Notes under the pieces: generated by a model
Told to the model about the DNA's origin: nothing
The model's input: the letters and a program-made list of their open reading frames with translations, nothing else
Databases searched by the model: none
Position numbers and translations under genes: made by a program
Shown: positions 1-9,041 of the stretch, piece after piece
Position numbering within the stretch: the first letter of the stretch is position 1
Layout: every line of letters starts with the position of its first letter
From: Conidiobolus incongruus B7586
Lineage: Eukaryota; Entomophthoromycota; Entomophthoromycetes; Entomophthorales; Conidiobolaceae
DNA length: 15,176 bases
Assembly: GCA_000697335.1 (NCBI GenBank)
Contig: JNEM01006799.1
Location: forward strand, 1-15,176
Direction: 5' to 3'

Positions 1-744
1 AAAAAAATTACCAAATAAAGTAAGAGTAAATTAATTATGAGTATTATGAATAATATTAATAATTATATAATAACGGAATTAATATTTTTTTTCTAAATAA
101 TTTAAAATTTAATTTGATTTTAATATTTCAAATTTTTATATCTAAAAAAGTTTTGATTTTTAATTATAAAAACAAATAAATGAATAAGAAATATTTTCAA
201 AATTATATAAAAAATTTTAATATGTATTTTATAATTTAAAATTAATATTACTTTTAAAATTATCTAAAATCTCAAAGATAAAAATAAAAAAATTTAATCA
301 AGTATACAAATTTATTAAGGTTAAATTGAAATTTATTGGTTAAACGAATATGAATACTAAGAAAATTAAAGATTTAAAAAATAATTCAATTAATGTACAA
401 TTAATATTGATTAAATGCTACATTGGTAAGCTTTTTCATCTTTTTTAATATAGAACTTAATTGGAGTTTTAGTCATATATTAATAATTTTATGAGGATTA
501 AATATGATAATTGAAATTTAACTATTGTGAATAATAATGCAATAATACATTTAAACTTATAGTATAGTAACAAAAAGCATATTTAATTACAAATTAAGAA
601 ATTTAATAGTTTGATATTTTTTATAAATGATTGAATAGCAATATTAATTAATAGAAAATCAATAATATTAATTTGAGGTGAAAAAAATAATATTCTATTA
701 TAGAAAATAATCTCTATGACCTAATACCAAATCAATTTGTAAAC

Positions 745-762
745 ATATATATATATATATAT
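745..762. repeat. (AT)9 microsatellite
   Basis: Nine uninterrupted AT units, preceded by AAAC and followed by TCAAGC. It is a simple repeat and probably length-variable. Confidence 0.9.
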
Positions 763-2382
763 TCAAGCATATTAAACTACCTATCAAAATGAATATAGCA
801 TATGCAATTAATCGTCCACTATGTATAATATCGCATATTCAATGATATTTAATAAAATATCTCCTATCATTTAATAAAAAAATTCCAATACATATATATA
901 TTAGTTTGTAAAATTATTCATAAGAGAAAAAAAATAATTTATGAAGTCACATTCGTATCACATCTTAAAATACTAATAGTACAAATGATCTGCACATAAT
1001 AAAACTAATCACCTATGATTTAATAATATTGTCACTCTTTAATTAACCAATTCATAATTGAACCTGTATAATATGTAAATTGGGAATAAACTTATAAATT
1101 TATAATTAATTAATTTTATATTACAAATATTGTAATTAAGAGAGAAAAAGTTTTATATAAAATTTTAAAAGTGATTATGAATCATAATAAATGATTAATT
1201 ATGATATTTTAAATATAACAATGTATAATCATTGAATATAATTTAATATTAATAAAATTATTGCAAATGGTGTATGCATCATTTTTAAATTATTCTATTA
1301 ATAAATTGATTATTTGAAATAATGACAATATTTCAATAAAAACAATGTAAAATTATTTGGCAAGTAGTTTACATATTGAAACTAGTACTATTGTTACTAA
1401 CCAGAATATAGAAGTATCGCTACAATAATTATTTTAGGTAATATTGAAATAATAAATCATCTTACAACTGATTACTTGTATAATATCCGATTTTATAATT
1501 TAAGAATGATAGTTAAAAATCATTTAATAAAATATAACTCAAATGGGTATTAATATTTTATAGCTTTATTAATTATATATTTGTGTAATTTAATTAATTT
1601 TATTTATCAAATTATTTATATAAATATTAAAATATTTATAAATTTTAATTATAATTTAAATTTTATTAAAAAATATTGATAATTATTGTAAAATAATAAT
1701 TAACTATTTAATATCTCAAATATCATTAAAAATATTATATTATATATTTCCAAATTTAAAAATAATTACAATATTATATATTAAAATTTTAAAAATCTGA
1801 TATTTAATATAATAAATTATAAAAAAATAATAATTTAATATTCATATTAAAATTCAAAATTTTGTCAATTTGTAACAGATAATAGTTTCAATATTAATGT
1901 TAGTTGTTTTGTGTTTTTAGCTGGGTACTAAAAAGGAAAATTATTTTAATGCTTTAATATTAATATTTGGACAGATATTTTATTGGAATTGGTATTAAAA
2001 TATTCTATAAAGTATACTAAATTAGATCACCATTTAATAGTGAATACTAAAAATGATCAATATGTACAATATTAAGAAAATTACAAAGAGTCCACTAACC
2101 AATTTAATACTCAATTCACAATATAATTTAGAGTATTCCAAGATCTTTCACAAACTTGAAAAAATTCCGCTAATCTACACTAGCATACAATTGTAAATGC
2201 ACAAAATTATGAATTATAATTAATATGCAATATTGTGGTCAAAGGTAACAATTCTTGGTTATAACTCCAAAAAATACTAATTAAACTGGATATTATAGAC
2301 TACAATAAAATGATTCTTAGGTCTTCTTTATACTTTTTAATTGGAATAGTATTACAAACATGGTAAGCAACATGGAGACAAA

Positions 2383-2406
2383 AACTCTTTTTTAAAAAAA
2401 AGAGTT
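2383..2406. repeat. Perfect 11-bp inverted repeat with 2-base spacer
   Basis: The left arm AACTCTTTTTT (2383-2393) is matched exactly by AAAAAAGAGTT (2396-2406) across a 2-base AA spacer. The pairing does not continue cleanly into the flanks, so this is a local hairpin or cruciform and not the end of a long palindromic element. The T-run and A-run could act as a bidirectional poly-A/T signal, but no adjacent gene supports that. Confidence 0.8.
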
Positions 2407-2738
2407 GTTTATTAGGAATTTACTAAATCTCTCTCAATCTGCAAATTGATTAATTTTAAAATTAATTACAAATTAAATATAAAATAATATAAAAAAGGAA
2501 TCTGGAAAAAAAAATTTAAAAAAAATTATTATAATACGTCATAAATACATTAAATATACTTTCTATACATTATATTTATAATATTAAGTTTTGTTATCGA
2601 TGAAATATACTTTGATTAAAGTGACTAATATTCCATTCAACTCAAACCTCTATAATATTTTCTCATTGATTTGAGGGTTTATTAGAATTAATAAATTTTG
2701 CATAATTGATCATAATCCATTTCGGATGAATTATAAAT

Positions 2739-2739
2739 G

Positions 2740-2770
<31 letters not shown>
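2739..2770. repeat. Imperfect (TA)n with GTA interruptions
   Basis: A TA-dinucleotide tract interrupted by G in its first half (GTATATAT, GTATAT, GTATAT) that ends in a purer TA run. It is simple-sequence DNA. Confidence 0.85.
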
Positions 2771-2972
2771 TTGAAATATTAATTATAAGAGAAAATTGAG
2801 AGAAAAAAAAGAGAAATTTTTTTTAAAAAAATAAAATAATTATTATCATTTATATTAATGATTAGAGTTAATAATATTTTAATTCAAATCTTATAAAATA
2901 TACATATATATATTAAAAAATTTTCACTATTATAAAATTTCAAATAAGTAATTTTATATTAAATAAAATAAA

Positions 2973-2990
2973 AATAATAATAATAATAAT
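2973..2990. repeat. (AAT)6 microsatellite
   Basis: Six AAT units inside an A/T-only stretch. Confidence 0.85.
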
Positions 2991-3056
2991 TTAAAATTAT
3001 TAAATTGAGAAAATATTAGAAAGATTTAATTTGAACAAAAAAAATATATTAATTAA

Positions 3057-3072
3057 TATATATATATATATA
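3057..3072. repeat. (TA)8 microsatellite
   Basis: Eight TA units. It lies beyond the likely 3' end of the minus-strand gene at 3352-4056. Confidence 0.85.
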
Positions 3073-3208
3073 AATTCGAAAAAAAAATAATTAGGAGTGT
3101 GAGTGAGATGATGAAATTTAATAAAATAGAATAAAAATAAAAAATTAATAATAATGATAATTGTTGTAGTTTATTTAATTGTGATGATTGATAAAATTGA
3201 AATATTCA

Positions 3209-3214
3209 TTTATT
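3209..3214 (-). terminator. Candidate polyadenylation signal AATAAA
   Basis: TTTATT on the plus strand reads AATAAA on the minus strand, about 137 bases past the stop codon of the gene at 3352-4056. A second copy lies at 3170-3175. The segment between stop and signal (3215-3351) keeps gene-like composition only for its first 60 or so bases and then becomes AT-only, consistent with a short 3' untranslated region. AATAAA is common by chance in such AT-rich DNA, so the exact site is uncertain. Confidence 0.4.
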
Positions 3215-3351
3215 TAAGATGAATTGAAAAAAATTTAAAATTTTGAATATAAATAATAATAATTATCACTGAATATATGCAGAGTATTTTTGGTCGAGAG
3301 GTGATGGGTGATATAATACAATAAGATAGAGAGTTGCGTCGGAATGGTTAC

Positions 3352-4056
3352 TTAATAATAATACGGACTACTGAATCCTGCACTCGTGGGTGTATGGATA
3401 GGGTAGGAGGGGAATTGATACGTTGATACATTGTTATACAATTGAGGGCTGCTAGGCGTCGAGTAGGTGGAACATTGAGGACTACTGGGAGTAGAAATGG
3501 GAAGAACTTTTGATACGATTTGAACACTCAATACAAGATTGCCTGGCAAATTATATTGGTAATGATGTGTTGGCATGGGACCATTGGTAGATCGTGTAAA
3601 ATGATGCAAACATGGAACTCCTTGAACTGCCAAGGTGGTGGGAGCCATCATTTTGTTTGAAATAGGAGTATTAGCGGGAGTGGGAAGAGGTTGTGATTGA
3701 GGTAAATATTGAACCAAATTCAATTGAGAGTTTGCAAGATGATAATGTAAAGCAGCTTGTGATATTTGCCCTGTGGGATGATGAATATCAAATTGTATTG
3801 TTAAAATGTTTGGATTGATCCACTCAGGAATCCCTGTTATAATAGCTTGTTGAGGTTCATTTAAATTTTGAATCAAAGAAATGCTTATTGAGCATAATGG
3901 ATGATCATAGTAAAAAGGAGAGTTTTCACTCAATGATCTTGACTTTGATGAAGATGATGATGAAGACAATAAGTTTAGACTAGAATTCAAACTAGATAAA
4001 CTAGAGTCTATGTTTGAAGCATCACTATATCTACTTATCGTTATAGAATCAGCCAT
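3352..4056 (-). CDS. Ser/Thr-Pro-rich protein of unknown family, 234 aa
   Basis: I do not recognise this protein. Why it is a gene: 234 uninterrupted codons in DNA where other frames rarely exceed 60, base composition more balanced than the flanks, start context CAAAATGGC (A at -3, G at +4), an in-frame TAA upstream of this ATG, a TAA stop, and a TATA box, CCAAT box and AATAAA in the expected order. What the protein shows: residues 1-48 are Ser/Asn-rich and probably disordered, with seven serines at 31-37 followed by KSRS. Residues 49-118 and 140-187 alternate polar and hydrophobic residues and are probably beta-rich, with the single Trp at 79. The linker 119-135 is Pro-rich, and 188-234 is a Ser/Thr-Pro tail ending PYYY. 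The tail repeats STPSSPQ at 188-194 and 199-205. Histidines pair at 92-93, 151-152 and 164-165, with HYH at 104-106 and CLHH at 149-152. There is no signal peptide or membrane segment, so it is probably nuclear or cytosolic. The SP/TP sites suggest phosphorylation by proline-directed kinases. A regulatory or adaptor role is a guess. Confidence 0.85.
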   Translation of the reverse strand: MADSITISRYSDASNIDSSLSSLNSSLNLLSSSSSSSKSRSLSENSPFYYDHPLCSISISLIQNLNEPQQAIITGIPEWINPNILTIQFDIHHPTGQISQAALHYHLANSQLNLVQYLPQSQPLPTPANTPISNKMMAPTTLAVQGVPCLHHFTRSTNGPMPTHHYQYNLPGNLVLSVQIVSKVLPISTPSSPQCSTYSTPSSPQLYNNVSTYQFPSYPIHTPTSAGFSSPYYY

Positions 4057-4256
4057 TTTGAAAATATAATATAATACAAATTTTTAAAACCCAAGACTAG
4101 AAATAATAAAAGTTTAAATACTCGAAAGTATTAATTTTTACCCAGATACTTGTCGTGTAGGGAGAGAGAGATATATATTTATATATATAATCTAATTGAG
4201 GAATCCTTAGGGATGGTCCTAGTGTGCAGGAATAGGGAGAGTGAATAAAATATTGC
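4057..4256 (-). other. Probable 5' leader of the 234-aa gene
   Basis: If transcription begins about 30 bases past the TATA box at 4281-4289, the leader is roughly 200 nt. On the sense strand it runs from a pyrimidine-rich start (CACTCTCCCTATTCC) through an AT tract and a CT repeat (4161-4189) to an A/T-rich run before the start codon. It may contain a small intron and part of an upstream reading frame, listed separately. The start site is inferred from TATA spacing only. Confidence 0.45.
4097..4149 (-). other. Possible 53-nt leader intron
   Basis: On the sense strand a GTATCT donor (from 4149) is followed 53 bases later by a TTATTTCTAG acceptor ending at 4097. The interior is A/T-rich. The length suits a small fungal-type intron and TTTCTAG is a good acceptor, but no branch site closely matches CTRAC and the donor is not the best GTAAGT/GTATGT form. 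Removing it would not change the protein, because the main ATG lies downstream and the spliced upstream frame is closed just past the main ATG. Confidence 0.22.
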
Positions 4257-4264
4257 AATGTCAT
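4097..4264 (-). other. 55-codon upstream reading frame
   Basis: An ATG at 4264 opens 55 codons that end at a TAG (4097-4099), 40 bases before the main ATG. The translation begins MTLQYFIHSPY and is rich in Tyr, Ile and Ser. No family is recognised. The ATG lies close to, possibly just upstream of, the start of transcription predicted from the TATA box, so it may not be in the mRNA. If it is, it would probably reduce translation of the main protein. Its TAG coincides with the acceptor of the possible leader intron. Confidence 0.2.
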
Positions 4265-4280
4265 GATGAGAGGCAAGGTG

Positions 4281-4289
4281 TATTTATAG
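4281..4289 (-). promoter_or_regulatory. TATA box of the 234-aa gene
   Basis: The minus strand reads CTATAAATA, a strong TATA match that stands out because it is flanked by mixed sequence (CCTCCTCCA before, CACCTTGCC after) and not by a TA repeat. It lies about 230 bases upstream of the ATG. A CCAAT box sits 84 bases further upstream and a CCCCT pentamer (the stress-element core known from yeast) lies at 4320-4324 between them. A second TATA-like tract at 4170-4190 is merged with a simple repeat and is less convincing. Confidence 0.6.
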
Positions 4290-4372
4290 TGGAGGAGGAT
4301 GATTAAACTTCAAAAACAAAGGGGATGGGTGGAAATAAGTGGATATAATGGGAAATAGGTAGAAGTTGATCC

Positions 4373-4377
4373 ATTGG
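4373..4377 (-). promoter_or_regulatory. CCAAT box
   Basis: GTCCAATGG on the minus strand, 84 bases upstream of the TATA box. This is the usual distance for a CCAAT box bound by the Hap/NF-Y complex in fungal, plant and animal promoters. It fits only the five-base core, so its support comes mainly from position. Confidence 0.4.
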
Positions 4378-4763
4378 ACGAATAACGGAGGACAAAATTC
4401 AAACTGAAGATCAATAACCATTAGTTCATTTCAGGAGGAGGGAAAGTTTGATTATGTTTAAGTAAATTGGGTTAAATCACTGTTTAATAATTATATCCGA
4501 TCTATTTAATTCTATCCACCCTCCCACCCACCAGATCTGCCCATTCATGTGAATTAAAATGAATCCTCACTCGGCTTCCCAATTCGGCTATTCTTACTAA
4601 CGATTCATTTGTCCTAAGTTAGAAATTTGCTTCAATCCATTCAGAGTGGATGAGTGTTGGTATATAAGACAAATATGGAAATTATTTGTTTTTCTTTGTG
4701 ATCCTCCTAAACTAATTTCATTCAAGCATCTTGGATTTTACCAAGGAAATACTCCTCGGACTC

Positions 4764-4770
4764 TGATTGG
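4764..4770 (-). promoter_or_regulatory. Extended CCAAT box (CCAATCA)
   Basis: The minus strand reads ACCAATCAG, a near-ideal site for the Hap/NF-Y complex. It lies about 480 bases upstream of the TATA box at 4281, too far for a core promoter but possible for upstream control, and inside both overlapping reading frames of this block. A second ACCAATCA lies at 5221-5228. Confidence 0.3.
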
Positions 4771-4985
4771 TTCTCCTCTGAAACTCAATTGTAGTGTTAA
4801 TGTGGCAATTAGTCCATGGTACTTGGTGTGGGTTGCTTATTAGGCAGGAGACGCAAAATCGAATGGTTTCACTAGATGAAACATTGTTTAATCGGAACAT
4901 TGAGCGAATCAACTCTTGCCAATCCACAGCCTTTCTCTCATTCTGAGGTAATATCATATTATCAAATCTCTTCCACTAAAATATT

Positions 4986-5005
4986 ATTGATTGATTGATT
5001 GATTG
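4986..5005. repeat. (ATTG)5 microsatellite
   Basis: Five uninterrupted ATTG units. On the minus strand this gives CAAT x5, a run of CCAAT-like cores lacking the leading C, just upstream of the splice-acceptor-like TTTTAG near 4978. Confidence 0.9.
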
Positions 5006-5009
5006 TTAT

Positions 5010-5030
5010 CTATAAATAGAAGTAGCCAAT
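5010..5030 (+). promoter_or_regulatory. Isolated plus-strand TATA-like site
   Basis: CTATAAATAG at 5010-5019 is as good a TATA match as the one used by the 234-aa gene and points right. Only a 26-codon frame (ATG at 5032, MGWIYINHPQRKC...) follows before AT-only DNA. A CCAAT at 5026 lies downstream of it, which is the wrong order for a promoter pair. It could be a noncoding transcript promoter, a relic, or chance. Confidence 0.2.
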
Positions 5031-5661
5031 AATGGGTTGGATTTATATCAATCATCCTCAGAGGAAATGTAAAATTTCCATTTTGCTACATTCGCCAACG
5101 ATTGGCAATTGAACAAATTCAAAGGTTTTTTTTTTGATAATTAGAATAATTTAATTTCACATTAAAATCCAATTACTCAGTTCTTCACTCATTATAGAAA
5201 TTCCATTGTTTCATATGTTATGATTGGTTATTGATAATATTCAATATACAAGTAAGTGGGAGAGGAATAACAATTAAACCTGTGGTCAATATATAAACAA
5301 TTCATAAACATTAAGCCATTTTATTACATTTAGTTAAATATAAGTTTGACGTAAAATATATAATACATAATATATAATATCTAAGTGATTTTAGGAGAAA
5401 TACACTAATTATGAATCATTTTAATACACTATTTGTAATAATGAAACTTGAAAAAACAAAGCTATAAACCTACAGAATGAATTCCAATGATACTAATGTA
5501 ATTATTCCCCCTTTCCTATAACTTCATCAAACTCCCCTACCAACTAGTAACAACTTTAATAGAGGTAAATTAATTGAATAAAATCTCAAGTTTCGAGTCA
5601 TTATTAATTAATTAATTATTATTGTTATTATTGAAAATAGAATATTATTTTAGAACATCTT

Positions 5662-5663
<2 letters not shown>

Positions 5664-5692
<29 letters not shown>
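5664..5692. repeat. (TAT)n microsatellite, about 9 units
   Basis: An uninterrupted run of TAT units, one of the two longest triplet repeats in the window. Confidence 0.9.
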
Positions 5693-6234
5693 GTTATTTA
5701 ATATTATAATTTATTTAAAATATATTAAGTATCATATTATTATCATTAATAGAATTAACTTTAAATGAATTACCAATTAATTTAATTTAAGTAGTATAAT
5801 AAAATACTGAAAAAAATTAAGGATTAAATAAAATAAATTGAATTAAATGCTTAAAATATACTATTCTATTTTTATATAGACCCAATCCTTTTTAATATAT
5901 ATATATTTAAATTTAATACTTTTTAAAATGTATCAGTTAAAGGAATGGTTATATAAATTATTATTTTAAACTAAAATAAGTAATTTAAAATGTGTCCAAA
6001 ACTCATGTTAATTAAAAATTATTATACTAATTTTGTATTTTAAAGGAGGGGGAAGGTTAAAAAAATTGAAAATAAATTTCATAGCCATTGCAATTTTATA
6101 TTGGCTTAATATGAGTGATAATTCATAAAATTGATTTTTAATTGTTTAGTATATGAATGCTTATTAACTTTTTATCAATTTAAAATTATTTGATAAATTC
6201 TCTAACTTAATTAATATTATAAATAATAATTTAT

Positions 6235-6255
6235 ATTATTATTATTATTATTATT
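6235..6255. repeat. (ATT)7 microsatellite
   Basis: Seven uninterrupted ATT units within A/T-only DNA. Confidence 0.9.
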
Positions 6256-8219
6256 ATAATTTTTCAATTTTTTGAAATGCAACTAAAATTTTAATTTAAT
6301 ATTTAAAAATTTAAAATTTATATTTAAAAATGATGATTATGTTTTGTTATTAAGAATATTAATACAAATAATGATTTAAATTAATATTAAAATTTATAAA
6401 CTTATTTTAGTTAAATGAAATTTTTATTAGTTTTTTTATAGTTATATATTTGTTAAATACAAAAAATATTGAATCTTAATGTTGATTTTTAGTGTTAGGA
6501 GGTTATTAGGGATATGAAAAGCGATTACATTAACAATAAAGTAATGATTTTAAATTCTTAAGGGTTATTAATATGCCATATTGTTATCATGTATTTGACC
6601 TCGATGCACCAAGATAATGATTTGGTTACATTGATGAATTCATAATATAATCAAATATTCAGGAGACAATCTTCTTTTATTAACTATTAGGAGAGTAATC
6701 AATTTTTTTTATTTGATAGATTAATGAAAAAATTTCCAATATTTACTAGAATATCAGATCAAACCATATTAAACTGAATGTATTTGCACTCATTGTAACA
6801 AGTCAAATCGACTCTGAGATACAAATTTGTATTAATGATTTCTAATTTCCTTACAATTGTCAATTATTTATATATCACAATGATTCAGTATATTTCATAC
6901 TGATGTAATTTGATATAATCATTCAGATTTTCAATTTTTTAAAAATTAAAATTAAAATAAATAAATTAATATATATAAATAATATAAAATATTATCTAAT
7001 ACTTTAATAAATTTAACTATTTATAATGTATATATAAATATATTTTAATAGTTATAATTATATCAATTTTCATAATTAGCGTATTATTTGTTACAATTTA
7101 CATAAAAATTATAATTTCAAATTAAAACTTACATTAAAATCAAAATACGGAAATTATTTAAATTTAATTTTTATTAATGTAATTTATAATTTTATTAATT
7201 TTAAAATTAAAATTATTTATTCAATCCATCATTTCTTTTATTATTATGCATGTTGTTAATAATCACATATTTTCATATTATCTTCTAAGCCATTAAATAC
7301 AAATCAGTTTTCACTCTAATATGATTCAATGGTATTACTATTAATTTATTAATTTTTACTTATTTGTTGATTAATTTAACTTTTAGAAATAATGAAAATG
7401 GAAATATATGTAATAATAAATCGGAGAAAACTAAATATAAAAAGAATTTTAATTAAATGCATTAATTCTTCAAAATGAATTTAATTGAAATATTAATAAG
7501 ATTAATATCTATGGTTATCAATATAATGATATTATTAATAATATGATAATGTATAGTATATGATTACTAATGATAACTCTAATCATTATGATAATTATAC
7601 TTTAAAATTAATTGAAGTTTTTATCACAATTAGTTTCAATATAGAAAGTTCCATTATGAATATGTAATTCATCGAATTGTAGTTGAGAATTGAAAATTCT
7701 AAATTGCAAAGTGGTGAAAATCAATATTTATATAACATTGACAAATTCATGATTATTTAATTTCCTATTCAGTTGATTTTGCAGATCTTTGCTTTAAAAA
7801 AATATTTGGGATGGTTGAATTTGTAAGCTATGAAATCAATTTGTTTTTAAGCGTTGGTTTGTTTACACTATTTTTATTTTATTGGTTAAAAAGTGCAAAG
7901 CAGAGAATTTCATTATCAATTAAATTGGTTATGCTAATTGATTCTGATTTAACGAGTATAATATCGTTTGATACTATTATTAATATTCATAATACTTAAA
8001 TATTTTTTTTCAATTGAACTGATACAATATTATACTATTTTAAAAACGATACTCAATCTGTTATTAACTAATATATATACTTTTTATTAATTTTGAAAAA
8101 AATTTAGAAAAAATTAATTAAATAATAAGTGAGAATTTTACATTGAATCATTAGTTATAAATAATAAATTGATTTGAATCCAAATGGATCTTCAAAAATC
8201 CAATTTTAACTAATTTATC

Positions 8220-8500
8220 ATTGGATATCAGGGTGATCTTAGAGGCTTACTTTGAAACAAAGATTCTTGGTCAAATCACACCATTTCTCAAACTGTAACT
8301 TAAATATCGTTGGGGATTTTTATTGGTTGTAAGAGCGTGAAAGTTTGGGAATTTGGCTTTTTGATTCCATTTGTATCATTTATTCCTCAAGTTGAGTTAA
8401 ATTCCCAATATTTTGAACAAAAAATTTCTATAATTCCGAAGCCTATTAAATCATCCTTTTGCTTAAAAGTGAAATCAATGCAGCTTTTTATTGCATAAAG
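8220..8500. other. Small less AT-rich island, possible decayed sequence
   Basis: Composition shifts here towards mixed sequence (TTGGTCAAATCACACC, GTAAGAGCGTGAAAG). The plus frame 8310-8498 is open for 62 codons but begins at TTG with a TAA shortly upstream. Its translation (KVWEFGFLIPFVSFIPQVEL within it) shows no family I recognise. A 10-bp inverted repeat lies inside. It could be a relic gene fragment or a noncoding element. There is no promoter, and I do not call a gene. Confidence 0.25.
8345..8408. repeat. Inverted repeat, 10-bp arms, 44-base loop
   Basis: TTGGGAATTT (8345-8354) is matched exactly by AAATTCCCAA (8399-8408). Three G-C pairs per arm make it better than typical chance A/T pairing here. 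Confidence 0.7.
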
Positions 8501-8930
8501 TATTTATTTGATTCACATTAAAAAACAAAAAATTATCAGCAAAATGATAATGTTGATAGTTATTGGATAATATTTATCGATCCTATTTCTCATAATAACA
8601 TCCTTCAAACATTGGGTATTGTTCAAATATCATTATCAAATATTTGAGTTAATCTTTATTTGATAATTTTATTCAGTTATATTGATATGTATAATGACAA
8701 TTATTTAAGTTATTATTACTAATTATCTATTTAAGCTTTAAGTTTAAAAAATATTGATAAATTATTATAATAAATAATTTAAATATTAAAATTAATATAA
8801 AATAAATAAGAACTTATATTGCTAAATATTGACCTATAGTGAGTTAATATAAAGAAATCAATATTCAAAATTATCAAAGGATGATTAAATTAGACAATCA
8901 TTTTCAAGTCATTTAAAATTGATTTATATT

Positions 8931-8967
8931 TATTGGGATGTTAATGATGATAGTCCTAATCCCAATA
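8931..8967. repeat. Inverted repeat, 9-bp arms, 19-base loop
   Basis: TATTGGGAT (8931-8939) pairs exactly with ATCCCAATA (8959-8967). It would form a compact stem-loop if transcribed. No adjacent gene is available to explain it as a terminator. Confidence 0.7.
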
Positions 8968-9027
8968 GTAGATTAAATCATGAATCAGGGTTAATTGTGA
9001 TAGAGTGATAATCACCTACATATTTGG

Positions 9028-9041
9028 ATCTCAATTGAGAT
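9028..9041. repeat. Perfect 14-bp palindrome
   Basis: ATCTCAATTGAGAT is self-complementary without a spacer. It could be a dimeric protein-binding site. No nearby gene supports a role. Confidence 0.75.

Larger units (their letters stand above)
1..3200. other. Gene-free, very AT-rich stretch
   Basis: No convincing gene is visible on either strand. Stops are dense in all frames and the sequence is dominated by A/T words such as TTAATTAAT and AAATAATAA. It holds short (AT)n and (AAT)n tracts and one good hairpin, listed separately. A slightly less AT-rich patch around 1860-2340 contains nothing I can name. No RNA gene, terminal repeats or transposase remnant was recognised. It is probably intergenic DNA of a low-GC eukaryote. 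Confidence 0.7.
4440..5110. other. Less AT-rich upstream block without an assigned gene
   Basis: This block keeps the balanced composition of the gene although no gene is evident. It includes a pyrimidine run of CCC triplets at 4517-4532, GGATCCTCC-type words and words such as ACTCGGCTTCCC. It holds two overlapping antisense reading frames: plus 4646-4843 (65 codons from ATG; open from about 4619) and minus 4718-4957 (79 codons from ATG; open from 4977). Neither translation matches a family I know. The minus frame is preceded by TAATATTTTAG, a good splice-acceptor shape. It could be upstream regulatory DNA, an exon of an unrecognised gene, or a decayed gene. Confidence 0.4.
5130..8200. other. 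Gene-free, very AT-rich stretch
   Basis: No supportable gene on either strand. It contains (ATT)n tracts, an isolated GGAGGGGG at 6045-6052, and a slightly richer patch at 6490-6680. The longest ATG-initiated frame (plus 7811-7999, 62 codons) is hydrophobic and AT-driven, with no promoter or family match, so it is not called. No terminal repeats or RNA genes were recognised. Confidence 0.65.

Noticed and set aside
4646-4843. 65-codon plus frame as a gene
   Set aside because: It overlaps the minus-strand frame 4718-4957 on the opposite strand, so both cannot easily be real. It has no promoter in place and no recognised family. The minus frame has slightly better support from its splice-acceptor-like start.
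7811-7999. 62-codon plus frame with a hydrophobic, membrane-like stretch
   Set aside because: The hydrophobic run is what T-rich DNA encodes by default (Phe, Leu, Ile). There is no promoter, no composition change at its borders and no recognised family.
8310-8498. 62-codon plus frame as a gene
   Set aside because: It begins at TTG, which is not a normal eukaryotic start, and has a stop just upstream. I kept the region only as a composition island.
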